Assembly (NCBI GenBank): GCA_022825235.1
Contig: JAJDYI010000015.1
Span: forward strand, 49,354-113,353
Length of the DNA: 64,000 nucleotides
Direction: 5' to 3'
DNA from: Alphaproteobacteria bacterium
Lineage (GTDB): Bacteria; Pseudomonadota; Alphaproteobacteria; TMED109
Below the pieces are notes generated by a model that saw only the letters and a program-made list of their open reading frames with translations, did not search any database and had not been told where the DNA came from. Each line of letters begins with the position of its first letter. The stretch's first letter is position 1. Positions 34,747-42,015 of the stretch are shown here, piece by piece. A program made the translations under genes and the position numbers.

Positions 34747-34920
34747 CCGTTTCCAGCGATGGCGGCGTCTTGTCGCGGTGCAGTTGTCGCAGGTGTCAAC
34801 GCGGGCAGAGAGACCGAAAGCTCCGCAAGGAACGGGGGCCTAGGCAGGAAGCGGACGCTTCGCAACAGGACGGGCGGGCTACTTTCCGATCAAGGCCCCT
34901 CGCAGGCTGCGGAGCAAGAC

Positions 34921-34948
34921 GCCCCGGAAGGCCAATGCCTTCCGGGGC
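34921..34948 (-). terminator. Strong hairpin after the secreted-protein gene
   Basis: GCCCCGGAAGGC and GCCTTCCGGGGC form a perfect 12-bp stem with a 4-base loop, 26 bases beyond the stop at 34975. Only a weak T-content (GTCTTGCTC) follows on the minus strand. It probably ends or stabilises this transcript. Confidence 0.65.
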
Positions 34949-34974
34949 GGATGCGTACATCGAATCGGATGCAG

Positions 34975-35496
34975 CTACTCGCGGACGATGTGCAGCTCAG
35001 CCGGGCCGAACACCTCGCTTTCGCGACGTCCCGGCAGTTCCGGGTATTCCGCCCAATCGCGGTCCTGTAACTCAGCGGGCAGGTTCTCCGCCTCGTTCGC
35101 GTACCGGACCTTCACCTTGAAACGCAGCTGGTTCATGGATTTTGGCGCATCGGAGTTAATGCAGGTTGGGCCATGGCCTCCGAACTCACCGGCACCTTCG
35201 GTTACGCACCACTCGGGTTGCGGGCTGCGTTCGCTGGTCGTTACCAGATGGAGGATGACGCTCTTCCCCGCTTCAGGACCACCCTGGACATCCAGGACGG
35301 CCATGTAAGGCTGGTCGACCCAGGCATCTGGCGTGTCCTCGGGGATTCCACCCTTTAGGAACAGGATGTACGCCGGGTACAGCCCTTGGAAATACAGCCG
35401 GGCTTCCTCGCCCTTCACCGACACGATGTCGGCCTGCGCCGCGGAAGCCGCGAACGAACCAACGAGAAAACCTGTCGCAATCAGTAACTTACGCAT
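34975..35496 (-). CDS. Secreted hypothetical protein
   Basis: 173 residues with a clear Sec signal (MRKLLIATGFLVGSFAASAAQA, cleavage at AQA-D). The mature part contains SVKGEEARLYFQGLYPAYILFLKGG, one Cys pair (WCVTEG and PTCINSD) and NQLRFKVKVRYANEAENLP. No family recognised; it could be a small periplasmic beta-sandwich. The ATG at 35496 follows GAAGGGCATT. It lies downstream of the amidohydrolase gene behind a terminator, so it is probably transcribed on its own. Confidence 0.75.
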   Translation of the reverse strand: MRKLLIATGFLVGSFAASAAQADIVSVKGEEARLYFQGLYPAYILFLKGGIPEDTPDAWVDQPYMAVLDVQGGPEAGKSVILHLVTTSERSPQPEWCVTEGAGEFGGHGPTCINSDAPKSMNQLRFKVKVRYANEAENLPAELQDRDWAEYPELPGRRESEVFGPAELHIVRE

Positions 35497-35570
35497 AATG
35501 CCCTTCCAGATGCCTGCGTCGAAAGCTGCCCGGCATTGAAGGCGAGGCGCGTTCTGACCGAGGCATCGCA

Positions 35571-35604
35571 AGAAAGAAGGGGAGCGCGGGAAAATCCGCG
35601 CTCC
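35571..35604 (-). terminator. Terminator of the amidohydrolase gene
   Basis: GGAGCGCGG and CCGCGCTCC form a perfect 9-bp stem with loop GAAAAT (35581-35604), followed on the minus strand by CCTTCTTTCTT. It lies 19 bases after the amidohydrolase stop. Confidence 0.75.
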
Positions 35605-35622
35605 CCCCAGAAGCAAACCTTC

Positions 35623-37140
35623 TCAGGCGGTGCGGACGTAGCCGTACCGCTTGTTCGACGGTACTCCGCCCTCCTCCCGGAACTGCTGCGCCAGTTGCGC
35701 CAGCCGGTCCTCGGAGAAGTTCGGCATGTCCGGCATCTCGGAAGCTGACTGCACGCCTACGTCGTAGAGACGGGCGGCGTTCAACCCGAAGATGGCCTGC
35801 TTGGTCAGGCTGTTCGGCCCGCCCAGGGACGGCATGTTGTACTTCGCACGCATGTCCTCGGGCACCTCGAGCCGACGCAAGGCCTCGATCTGCCACTGCG
35901 GCGATCCGTACCACACCGTGTCCGATCCCCAGATCACGTGGTCGGCGCCGAGGTCGCGGACGAGCGTGCCCATCAGGGCAGCCGAGAAGCGCGGGTGCGC
36001 CACTGCGGAGTTCGCGAACGACGTTCCGATCTCGCCGTAGACGTTGGAGACACCGTGCTCTTCCGGGATGCGGGTGAGGTCGGTCACCCACTTGATCTCG
36101 CCGCCGGACTCCTCGAACTCCTTCCAGGCCTGGTCGGGCAGCTCAAGGAACGGCCGCAGACCGGAGTGGTAGATCACGAAGTTCATGTCCGGCCAGTCCT
36201 TGGCCGCCTGCGGAAGGTCGTCCAGGGTGGCGTACTGCCACACGCCCGGGAATGACACCTCGTAGTCCGGAGGCAGCAGGCCCTTGTGCGTGCAGATCGT
36301 GTTGATGCCCGCCTTCAGCGACTTCTCGTAGAAGGGGTACATGATTTCTTCGTCGTCCAGGCGCCACGGGTACTTCGACGGCGACAGCGGGTCACCGATC
36401 GTGTAGGACTTCCATGACTCGGGGCGAAGCGTTTCAATCGCCTGATCAACCGCATCCATCCAGCCTGGCTGGCCTGGCGTGATGACGCTGTGCGCGAGCA
36501 TCCGCCGCGCGCCGGCAAAGTCGTTCACCAGGTCACGGGCGGCCGTAATCTGCTCGTTGGACAGGAGCCACCAGGTCGGGTCGTCGAACGGCGCACCCGA
36601 AAGCAGCGCCATTTTCGTGTCACTGGTGTACCAGAGCTCGCGGATGTAGTTCTCGAACTTGTACCGCGCGAGGCTGAGGCCTTCTTCCTTCAGCTTCGGG
36701 TTCCAGTGCTCTGCGGCAAACTCGCCCAGACCGAGGATGGCTTCGTGTGCGAAGTCATCACGCAGGAAGTGGGTCTGGTCGTCCAGAATGAACTGGCCCG
36801 ACAACGCCTTGTCGCGCTCGCTCATCATCTCAGGGTCGCGTGCTTCCGCCTCGCTGACCTGGAAGACCCCACCGCCGTAAATCTCGTTCATGGCGAGGAA
36901 CGCAGTCGCCATACCGCAGCTCGTGTGCATGAACGCACGCCGGCTCATGCCGAGGTATTTCGCGTTCTCCTCGGCAAGGTCGAGCATTCGCTGCTCGACG
37001 CGTTTCTGGGTTTCAGACTGTTTCGGGGGTAGATACTCCCCGTTGGAGACAATCTGCGTCGGGACCGGGAGATCGAGATCGAGCTTTTCGGCTCCATCGA
37101 CCAGCGCCTGCTCCCGCTCGCTTAGCCAAACATGGCCCAT
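35623..37140 (-). CDS. Amidohydrolase (TIM-barrel, amidohydro_2) with internal twin-arginine motif
   Basis: A 505-residue enzyme. Residues 1-60 are acidic/helical; then SRRAFMHTSCGMATAFLAM (66-84) looks like a Tat signal core placed about 65 residues in. The catalytic barrel follows: FILDDQTHFLRDDF, NTICTHKGLLP, NFVIYHSGLRPFL, NVYGEIGTSFANS and VIWGSDTVWYGSPQWQIEALRR, the amidohydro_2 metal/catalytic pattern. The family includes ACMSD-like decarboxylases and hydrolases; the substrate is unknown. The ATG at 37140 has CGGAGGAGGAAACCT directly upstream, so the long N-terminus is real. Single gene. Confidence 0.85.
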   Translation of the reverse strand: MGHVWLSEREQALVDGAEKLDLDLPVPTQIVSNGEYLPPKQSETQKRVEQRMLDLAEENAKYLGMSRRAFMHTSCGMATAFLAMNEIYGGGVFQVSEAEARDPEMMSERDKALSGQFILDDQTHFLRDDFAHEAILGLGEFAAEHWNPKLKEEGLSLARYKFENYIRELWYTSDTKMALLSGAPFDDPTWWLLSNEQITAARDLVNDFAGARRMLAHSVITPGQPGWMDAVDQAIETLRPESWKSYTIGDPLSPSKYPWRLDDEEIMYPFYEKSLKAGINTICTHKGLLPPDYEVSFPGVWQYATLDDLPQAAKDWPDMNFVIYHSGLRPFLELPDQAWKEFEESGGEIKWVTDLTRIPEEHGVSNVYGEIGTSFANSAVAHPRFSAALMGTLVRDLGADHVIWGSDTVWYGSPQWQIEALRRLEVPEDMRAKYNMPSLGGPNSLTKQAIFGLNAARLYDVGVQSASEMPDMPNFSEDRLAQLAQQFREEGGVPSNKRYGYVRTA

Positions 37141-37332
37141 AGGTTTCCTCCTCCGTTCCCACAGCGCAGATGCGAGGTGAGAACCTCTTTTGCACATCAA
37201 CAACCATATACCGATGTGCTGACAAAGCAAGTTTGACGCGGCTGCGAAGCAGGGAAACTTGTGGAGAATTGACGTGCATCGGTCGGCGTACGCGATAGAT
37301 TGCGGGCAGTTCCTCGGGCTATGGAGACATCC

Positions 37333-37773
37333 ATGATCACAACCCGTCCGATTAGCGGCTGTACCGCCTTGGTTCTGGCGTTCGGGACAGTGTTCCTCGC
37401 CGGTTTAGTGCCAGTGCCCGCTCACAGCGCGGACAAGGCATTTCAGCTCGCCACACTGATGACCGGTTCCGAAGGCGACATCCGGGACGCGATGGAAGCG
37501 GATTTCGTCCCAGCCAAGAAACGAACCCCGGGTTGCCGCTCGTTCAACTCTGACGGAGGCGAAGCAAAACGGTTCATGAATTCCCGACTGCTGACCGCCC
37601 GTCCCCACGCGACTGTGCACATGGGTCCTGGCAAGCACTTCTGTGTCTCCGGCTTCGTGGTCGGACGCGACCTGCGACTCCAGGTCGTGGGGGAGACGAC
37701 TGGGTGGTTCCGCATCAAAGTTGGGGATGTCGACGGTTGGGTCCCGGCCGAAAGCGTCCGACGGGAACTCTGA
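37333..37773 (+). CDS. Secreted SH3-domain protein
   Basis: A 146-residue protein with a signal peptide (about 1-33, ending AHSADK) and a bacterial SH3b-like C-terminal half: TARPHATVHMGPGKHFCVSGFVVG, then LQVVGETTGWFRIKVGDVDGWVPAESV. Such domains bind peptidoglycan or proteins in the periplasm. The ATG at 37333 is preferred because GGAG lies 6 bases upstream; ATG at 37321 is also in frame. The stop overlaps the start of the decarboxylase alpha gene (TGATG). Confidence 0.75.
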   Translation: MITTRPISGCTALVLAFGTVFLAGLVPVPAHSADKAFQLATLMTGSEGDIRDAMEADFVPAKKRTPGCRSFNSDGGEAKRFMNSRLLTARPHATVHMGPGKHFCVSGFVVGRDLRLQVVGETTGWFRIKVGDVDGWVPAESVRREL

Positions 37774-38318
37774 TGACGGCCCCGGTACCGTTGCCCGTCT
37801 CCGCGCCAGTGACGTGGCCCGACGCACTGTACGACACGCTGAAACAAGTCGGAATCGATCAAATCGGCCACGTCCCCGACGCCGGCCACGCCCGCCTCAT
37901 TGACCGTTGCGAGCATGATCCGGGGATTGTTGTGACAGGCCTCACGAGCGAGGAAGAAGGCGTGGGCCTGGCGGCAGGGGCTTGGCTTGGCGGCCAACGC
38001 GCGGCCCTTCTGATGCAGTCGAGCGGGCTTGGCAATTGCATCAATGCGATTGCGTCGCTCGCCGAAGCAGGGCAGTTCCCGTTGCTGATGATCATCACGA
38101 TGCGCGGCGAATGGGGCGAGTTCAATCCGTGGCAGGTGCCGCTGGGCCGGGCGACGCGCGATGTGCTCGTGGCAGTTGACTGCCGCGTGCTGGATGTGCA
38201 CCGACCGGACGACGTCGCAGATACCACCCTTGCCGCTGCACGACTCGCGTTTGACTCGTCGCAGCGGGTTGCCGTGCTGCTGACCCAGCGCCTCATCGGC
38301 ACCAAGGCCTTCCGATGA
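37773..38318 (+). CDS. ThDP-dependent decarboxylase alpha subunit (ComD/sulfopyruvate- or phosphonopyruvate-decarboxylase-like)
   Basis: A 181-residue protein matching the PYR half of ThDP decarboxylases. It has IDQIGHVPDAGHARLI, then the activating Glu in LTSEEEGVGLAAGAWLGG, MQSSGLGNCINAIASL and MIITMRGEWGEFNPWQVPLG. These are the patterns of ComD of coenzyme M synthesis and of the N-terminal half of phosphonopyruvate decarboxylase. It overlaps the beta subunit gene (ATGA, 38315-38318). The substrate is not known; no CoM or phosphonate genes are nearby. Confidence 0.87.
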   Translation: MTAPVPLPVSAPVTWPDALYDTLKQVGIDQIGHVPDAGHARLIDRCEHDPGIVVTGLTSEEEGVGLAAGAWLGGQRAALLMQSSGLGNCINAIASLAEAGQFPLLMIITMRGEWGEFNPWQVPLGRATRDVLVAVDCRVLDVHRPDDVADTTLAAARLAFDSSQRVAVLLTQRLIGTKAFR

Positions 38319-38923
38319 CCACGTGCACGCTGACCCGCCAGCAGATCGCTGGACGACTGATCGGCACGGATACCGACCTGCTGGTCGTGACAGGCCTGGG
38401 CGGCACTTGCTGGGACGCCAGCCAGGCGGGAGACCGAGACCTCACCTACTACCTGTGGGGCGGCATGGGCTTGGCTGCCAGCACCGGATTGGGTCTTGCG
38501 CTCAGCCGTCTCGACCGGCGCGTGCTGGTCCTGACCGGCGACGGCGAGATGTTGATGGGCCTTGGCAGCTTGGCCACGGTCGCCCGAATTGCGCCCGCGA
38601 ATCTGGCGATCGTGGTGGTCGACAACGAACTGTACGGCGAAACCGGCGGCCAATCGTCCCACACCGCCGGCAGCTGTGACCTTGCTGGTATCGCGCGGGC
38701 AGCCGGAATCCCCGATTCGCGTATCGTTTCCGACGCGGCCGGACTGGAGGAACTGGCCGGCGCGGTCAGTTCGCTGGGGGCGGCAGTGCGCGGCCCCCTG
38801 TTCGCGGTTGCACGGGTACCGGGTCAGTTGTCCGGACCACCCGCCGAGCTCCCGCCGCGCGACGGCACCTACTTGAAGCACCGTTTCCGGGAAGCTTTGA
38901 TGGGGCCGCACGCACTTCGCTGA
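38315..38923 (+). CDS. ThDP-dependent decarboxylase beta subunit (ComE-like)
   Basis: A 202-residue ThDP-binding half. It has LGGTCWDASQAGDRDLTYYLWGGMG, the diphosphate/metal motif GDGEMLMGLGS (75-85) ending with Asn104 in VVVDNELYGETGGQ, and AGIPDSRIV. With the alpha subunit it makes a complete sulfopyruvate/phosphonopyruvate-type decarboxylase split over two genes, as in ComDE. panC follows 48 bases later on the same strand. Confidence 0.88.
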   Translation: MTTCTLTRQQIAGRLIGTDTDLLVVTGLGGTCWDASQAGDRDLTYYLWGGMGLAASTGLGLALSRLDRRVLVLTGDGEMLMGLGSLATVARIAPANLAIVVVDNELYGETGGQSSHTAGSCDLAGIARAAGIPDSRIVSDAAGLEELAGAVSSLGAAVRGPLFAVARVPGQLSGPPAELPPRDGTYLKHRFREALMGPHALR

Positions 38924-38971
38924 CGGCGTCGGACTTGGATTGGCCGACCCGGTCGGATTAGGCACCAGGGC

Positions 38972-39817
38972 ATGAAGACGGTTCGCACAGTCGCGGCGCT
39001 CCGGGCCGCGGTACAGCAATGGCGGGAAGCCCGCAGCAGCGTCGCCCTCGTTCCGACGATGGGGGCGCTGCACGCGGCACACGCGGCGCTCGTTGACGAC
39101 GCCCGCACCCGCGCCGACCATGTGGTCGCGAGCATCTTCGTCAATCCACGTCAGTTCGGCGACGACGAGGATCTTGCCGAGTACCCCCGAACCGAGGAAG
39201 CGGATCTTCGGCAACTCCGGGACGGTGGCGTGGAGCTGGTCTTTGCGCCGCCGGTGGACGAGATGTACCAGGATGGCGCCGCCACCTCGGTCGTGGTGAC
39301 CGGTCCGGCGGAAGGCCTGTGCGGCGGCGCCCGACCGGGTCATTTTGCCGGGGTCGCAACGGTGGTGACGAAACTGTTCCTGCAGTGCCTGCCGGACGTC
39401 GCCGTGTTCGGCGAAAAGGACTATCAGCAGCTGAAGGTGATCGAGCGGATGGCGCGAGACCTCGACATTCCGGTGGAGGTTGTCGGTGTCCCGACGGTGC
39501 GCGAAGCCGACGGACTCGCGTGTTCCTCCCGAAACGGCTACCTGAACCCGGATGAACGCGCATCGGCTCCGGCCCTGTACCGGGCATTGATGACGGCCGC
39601 GCGGCGCATCACTGACGGCGCTGAGGTGTCAACTGCCGTTACGGACGCGAGCCACGCGATCCTCGGGGCAGGCTTCCAGGAAGTCGAATACGTCGAGTTG
39701 CGCCGAGCGGATACGCTGGGCCCTGCCCCCGTTCGCAACGGAACGCCGGCCCGCCTTCTCGCAGCGGCCCAGCTGGGTACCACCCGTCTCATCGACAACG
39801 TCGGGCTGATTTTCTGA
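38972..39817 (+). CDS. panC: Pantothenate synthetase
   Basis: A 281-residue enzyme joining pantoate and beta-alanine with ATP. The N-terminal motif VPTMGALHAAHAALVDDAR corresponds to the usual GALHxGHxxL, but with Ala instead of Gly (HAAH). FVNPRQFG, GPAEGLCGGARPGHFAGVATVV, DVAVFGEKDYQQL, VREADGLACSSRNGYL and a C-terminal dimer domain are normal. panB is not nearby. It may share the decarboxylase transcript. Confidence 0.95.
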   Translation: MKTVRTVAALRAAVQQWREARSSVALVPTMGALHAAHAALVDDARTRADHVVASIFVNPRQFGDDEDLAEYPRTEEADLRQLRDGGVELVFAPPVDEMYQDGAATSVVVTGPAEGLCGGARPGHFAGVATVVTKLFLQCLPDVAVFGEKDYQQLKVIERMARDLDIPVEVVGVPTVREADGLACSSRNGYLNPDERASAPALYRALMTAARRITDGAEVSTAVTDASHAILGAGFQEVEYVELRRADTLGPAPVRNGTPARLLAAAQLGTTRLIDNVGLIF

Positions 39818-39869
39818 CGGAACAGCCCTTGCCACATGAGGCCGCGGGATTACCCTATCGCACTCGGCC

Positions 39870-39946
39870 GCGCCCGTAGCTCAACTGGATAGAGCACCTG
39901 ACTACGGATCAGGAGGTTGAGGGTTCGAATCCTTCCGGGCGCGCCA
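39870..39946 (+). tRNA. tRNA-Arg (ACG)
   Basis: 77 bases with encoded CCA. Acceptor GCGCCCG/CGGGCGC, D arm GCTCAACTGGATAGAGC, anticodon stem-loop CCTGACTACGGATCAGG with anticodon ACG (39904-39906, read as ICG), and T arm AGGGTTCGAATCCTT. It marks the left edge of an accessory region and is a plausible integration site, though no integrase gene or repeated 3' end was seen. Confidence 0.95.
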
Positions 39947-40140
39947 CCCTACGTGTTTGAATAATAACAATAAGCTGAGTCAAGCCCGCACACACTTCGA
40001 TGCCTGGTTTCCAGATTGGCAATCTGTCGGCAAACACTTTGAGTACATTCTTTCGACGGTGCACGGCGGCGTCTGGCCTGTCTTGTGCACCAGTCCGAGT
40101 GCCGACCGGTTTTCGTTCGGCATGGTGACAGCTGGATGAT

Positions 40141-40404
40141 TTCGCCGGTTGAAGGTTCGCTTCCAGCCATTTCACAGGAGTAGGAGTTGGGCGTTCTTCT
40201 TGGGTTGGCCGGCCCTGTTCGGTGCGTCTGGCCCCGCGGGTCCAGGGCCGGATGGTTCCGATGTGGATCCAGCTGGAGACTTTTTACAAGGCCCGGATAA
40301 AGCGCGAGGTCTCAACGAAGGTCTCCATGAGCCCGGGCGTAGTGTTGTGGCGCTCGGTCCAGCCCTCCGGCGGTCGCTGACGCACGCCAGTGGTGCACCT
40401 CCGG
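40141..40404 (-). pseudogene. Remnant of a DUF4338 (DruA-like) gene
   Basis: On the minus strand one frame reads RPPEGWTERHNTTPGLMETF, VETSRFIRAL, a stop, then KVSSWIHIGTI. After frame changes another frame gives NRAGQPKKNAQLL and NGWKRTFNR. Together these follow the C-terminal third of DUF4338 proteins (ERxNTTPVLxETFVET..., GWxHVGTTQGRGRYD, KDWRRTLNR). DUF4338 occurs in DruA of the Druantia defence system and in transposon-linked proteins. At least one stop and one frameshift show it is dead. Confidence 0.65.
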
Positions 40405-40721
40405 CGTAAGTGTCCGGCCGGGTCAGACGAGGAGTTCGTCCACACCCAAGTCACGGTTTCCAGCTTGATCAGCCCGAATCGATTGTTCCAGGCGTAGTGT
40501 TCTTGGTGCTGAGCCCAAGTTCTTTCGTTGTCTGTAATCCAGCTTCCGGAGGTCAGGTCCTCGCCAGTACTTTCGTGAGATTCGGCAATGGTGCGTTCGC
40601 CGCGAAGGTGTTGAAGAAGGACGGGAGCTTCGAGACCATCTCCTCTGGCTGATTCGATTATTGCGTTTGGCGCACGCAGCCACTATAGTGCTTCCGTAGT
40701 CATTCATCGCGTGCAAGCTCC
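40405..40721. other. Decayed accessory DNA before the HTH/PIN pair
   Basis: About 320 bases without an intact gene. A minus-strand frame reads QHQEHYAWNNRFGLIKLETV, a well-formed but unplaced fragment, just upstream of the DUF4338 remnant. The last 60 bases (GATTCGATTATTGCGTTTGG...CACTATAGTGC) are AT-richer, with CACTATAGTG as a perfect 10-base palindrome at 40680-40689, and likely carry the promoter for 40722-41744. Confidence 0.5.
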
Positions 40722-41174
40722 ATGACCGCACAGAGCCGCTTTCCGGTCCTCTCGCCCGCGGACACCAAGGTCGCCCGTGCATCCAGCCAGCGCCTTGCCG
40801 CCTTGCTGGACGGGGGGCGCCCCCTGACGCTCAGCGTCACCGGCGCAGACGGACAGGAGGCTGTCAAGCTGCCTGAACCGGTCGGCGCGCTCCTCCAAGA
40901 GATCCTCGAGGACATGGCCGCGGGCAGCGAGGTCGCCGTGCTTCGCAGGGACGCTGAACTGACGACGCAGCAGGCGGCCGACTTCCTTAACGTCTCGCGC
41001 CCCTTCCTGGTCGAGCTCCTCGAACAGGGCGACCTTCCTTTCCGCAAGGTCGGGACGCACCGCCGCGTGCGCGTCGACGACGTCCTCCGCTACAAGCATG
41101 AGGTGGATGCCGCGCGGCGAAGGGCGCTCGACGAACTGGCTGCCGACGCCCAGGAACTCGACATGGGCTATTGA
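40722..41174 (+). CDS. Excisionase-type HTH antitoxin
   Basis: 150 residues. The N-terminal ~75 are an acidic/helical region. Then LTTQQAADFLNVSRPFLVELLEQGDLPFRKVG and HRRVRVDDVLRYKHEVDA form the MerR/excisionase-type helix-turn-helix (HTH_17). Such proteins pair with PIN-domain toxins, and a PIN gene follows after 6 bases. A palindrome CACTATAGTG at 40680-40689 could be its operator. Confidence 0.82.
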   Translation: MTAQSRFPVLSPADTKVARASSQRLAALLDGGRPLTLSVTGADGQEAVKLPEPVGALLQEILEDMAAGSEVAVLRRDAELTTQQAADFLNVSRPFLVELLEQGDLPFRKVGTHRRVRVDDVLRYKHEVDAARRRALDELAADAQELDMGY

Positions 41175-41180
41175 CCGTCG

Positions 41181-41744
41181 TTGCCGGTCCCCGTCGCGTT
41201 TCTGGACGCATCCGTCCTGTACCCCGCTCCGCTACGCGACCTGCTGCTCGAGCTCGCGGTATCGGACGTCTTCCATGCAAAGTGGTCCGAAGCCGTCCAT
41301 GACGAGTGGATCCGTGCGTTGCGGCGACGCCGGCCGGACATCGCGGCAGCGCGCCTCGCGCGAACCCGCCAGCTCATGGATGCGCACCTCCGCGATGCCC
41401 AGGTCTTTGGCTTCGAGGAACTCGTGCCTACCATCCGACTGCCCGACCCCAACGATCGCCATGTCGTCGCTGCAGCGATTCGCGGCGAAGCGGACATCAT
41501 CCTTACCGCCAACCTCCGGGACTTCCCGGCGCGCGCGCTTGCCCCGCACGGGCTGATCGCAGAGCATCCGGACAATTTCCTGGCCGGCATCTGCCGTGCG
41601 TCCCAGCACCGTTTCCTCGAAGCTCTGGAGCGCGTCCGGATCCGGTTGCGCAACCCCCCGGTTTCACGCGAACGCCATCTCGACGCGCCACGCAGGGCGG
41701 GGCTGAACGCAACTGCAACGGAGATCGTCTCCGGCACCGCGTGA
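41181..41744 (+). CDS. PIN-domain toxin
   Basis: 187 residues, TTG start at 41181. The PIN core has VAFLDASVLYPAPLRDLLLEL (first Asp), WSEAVHDEWIRALRRRRPD (Glu), LPDPNDRHVVAAAIRGEAD (Asp) and IILTANLRDFPARAL (last Asp). A C-terminal ~50-residue tail follows. It resembles the PIN_3/VapC-like toxins paired with HTH_17 antitoxins. All four acidic residues are kept, so activity is likely. Confidence 0.82.
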   Translation: MPVPVAFLDASVLYPAPLRDLLLELAVSDVFHAKWSEAVHDEWIRALRRRRPDIAAARLARTRQLMDAHLRDAQVFGFEELVPTIRLPDPNDRHVVAAAIRGEADIILTANLRDFPARALAPHGLIAEHPDNFLAGICRASQHRFLEALERVRIRLRNPPVSRERHLDAPRRAGLNATATEIVSGTA

Positions 41745-41958
41745 CGCTTGAGATGGGCGCTGCGCGACGATTGCTGCCGATTCTCACCCAACGTCGCCAT
41801 CTATTCTCGGCAAAGTAAATGCGGGGGGCAGCCGACGGAGCCCCGACGATCGCAGGGCCATAAACTCTGGGCCAATCTTCGTCCGGAATTCGCTAACGCT
41901 GAAAGAGTCCGTGGCCGAATCTATGTCATTGTCGCGCATCTGAAGAGCGAGACATTTC

Positions 41959-42003
41959 TTGACATCTTAGAAGCGGTGTAGGAATATAACGCATGTCATA
42001 TGC
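41959..42003 (+). promoter_or_regulatory. Promoter and palindrome of the AbiEi-HipA fusion gene
   Basis: TTGACA (41959-41964) and AATATA (41983-41988), spaced by 18 bases, lie 28 bases before the ATG at 42016. TATAAC at 41985 is an alternative -10. Right after it GCATGTCATATGC (41991-42003) is a near-perfect palindrome (5 of 6 pairs), a likely operator for self-repression by the gene's own N-terminal DNA-binding domain. Confidence 0.6.
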
Positions 42004-42015
42004 GGGATATTTACA

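Noticed and set aside
39909..40175. Minus-strand frame ending VARPEGFEPSTS
   Set aside because: This familiar ending is the antisense of the tRNA-Arg 3' half, not a protein.
40141..40404. Druantia defence system
   Set aside because: Only a broken DUF4338 piece is present and no DruB-E genes were found, so no functional system is claimed.
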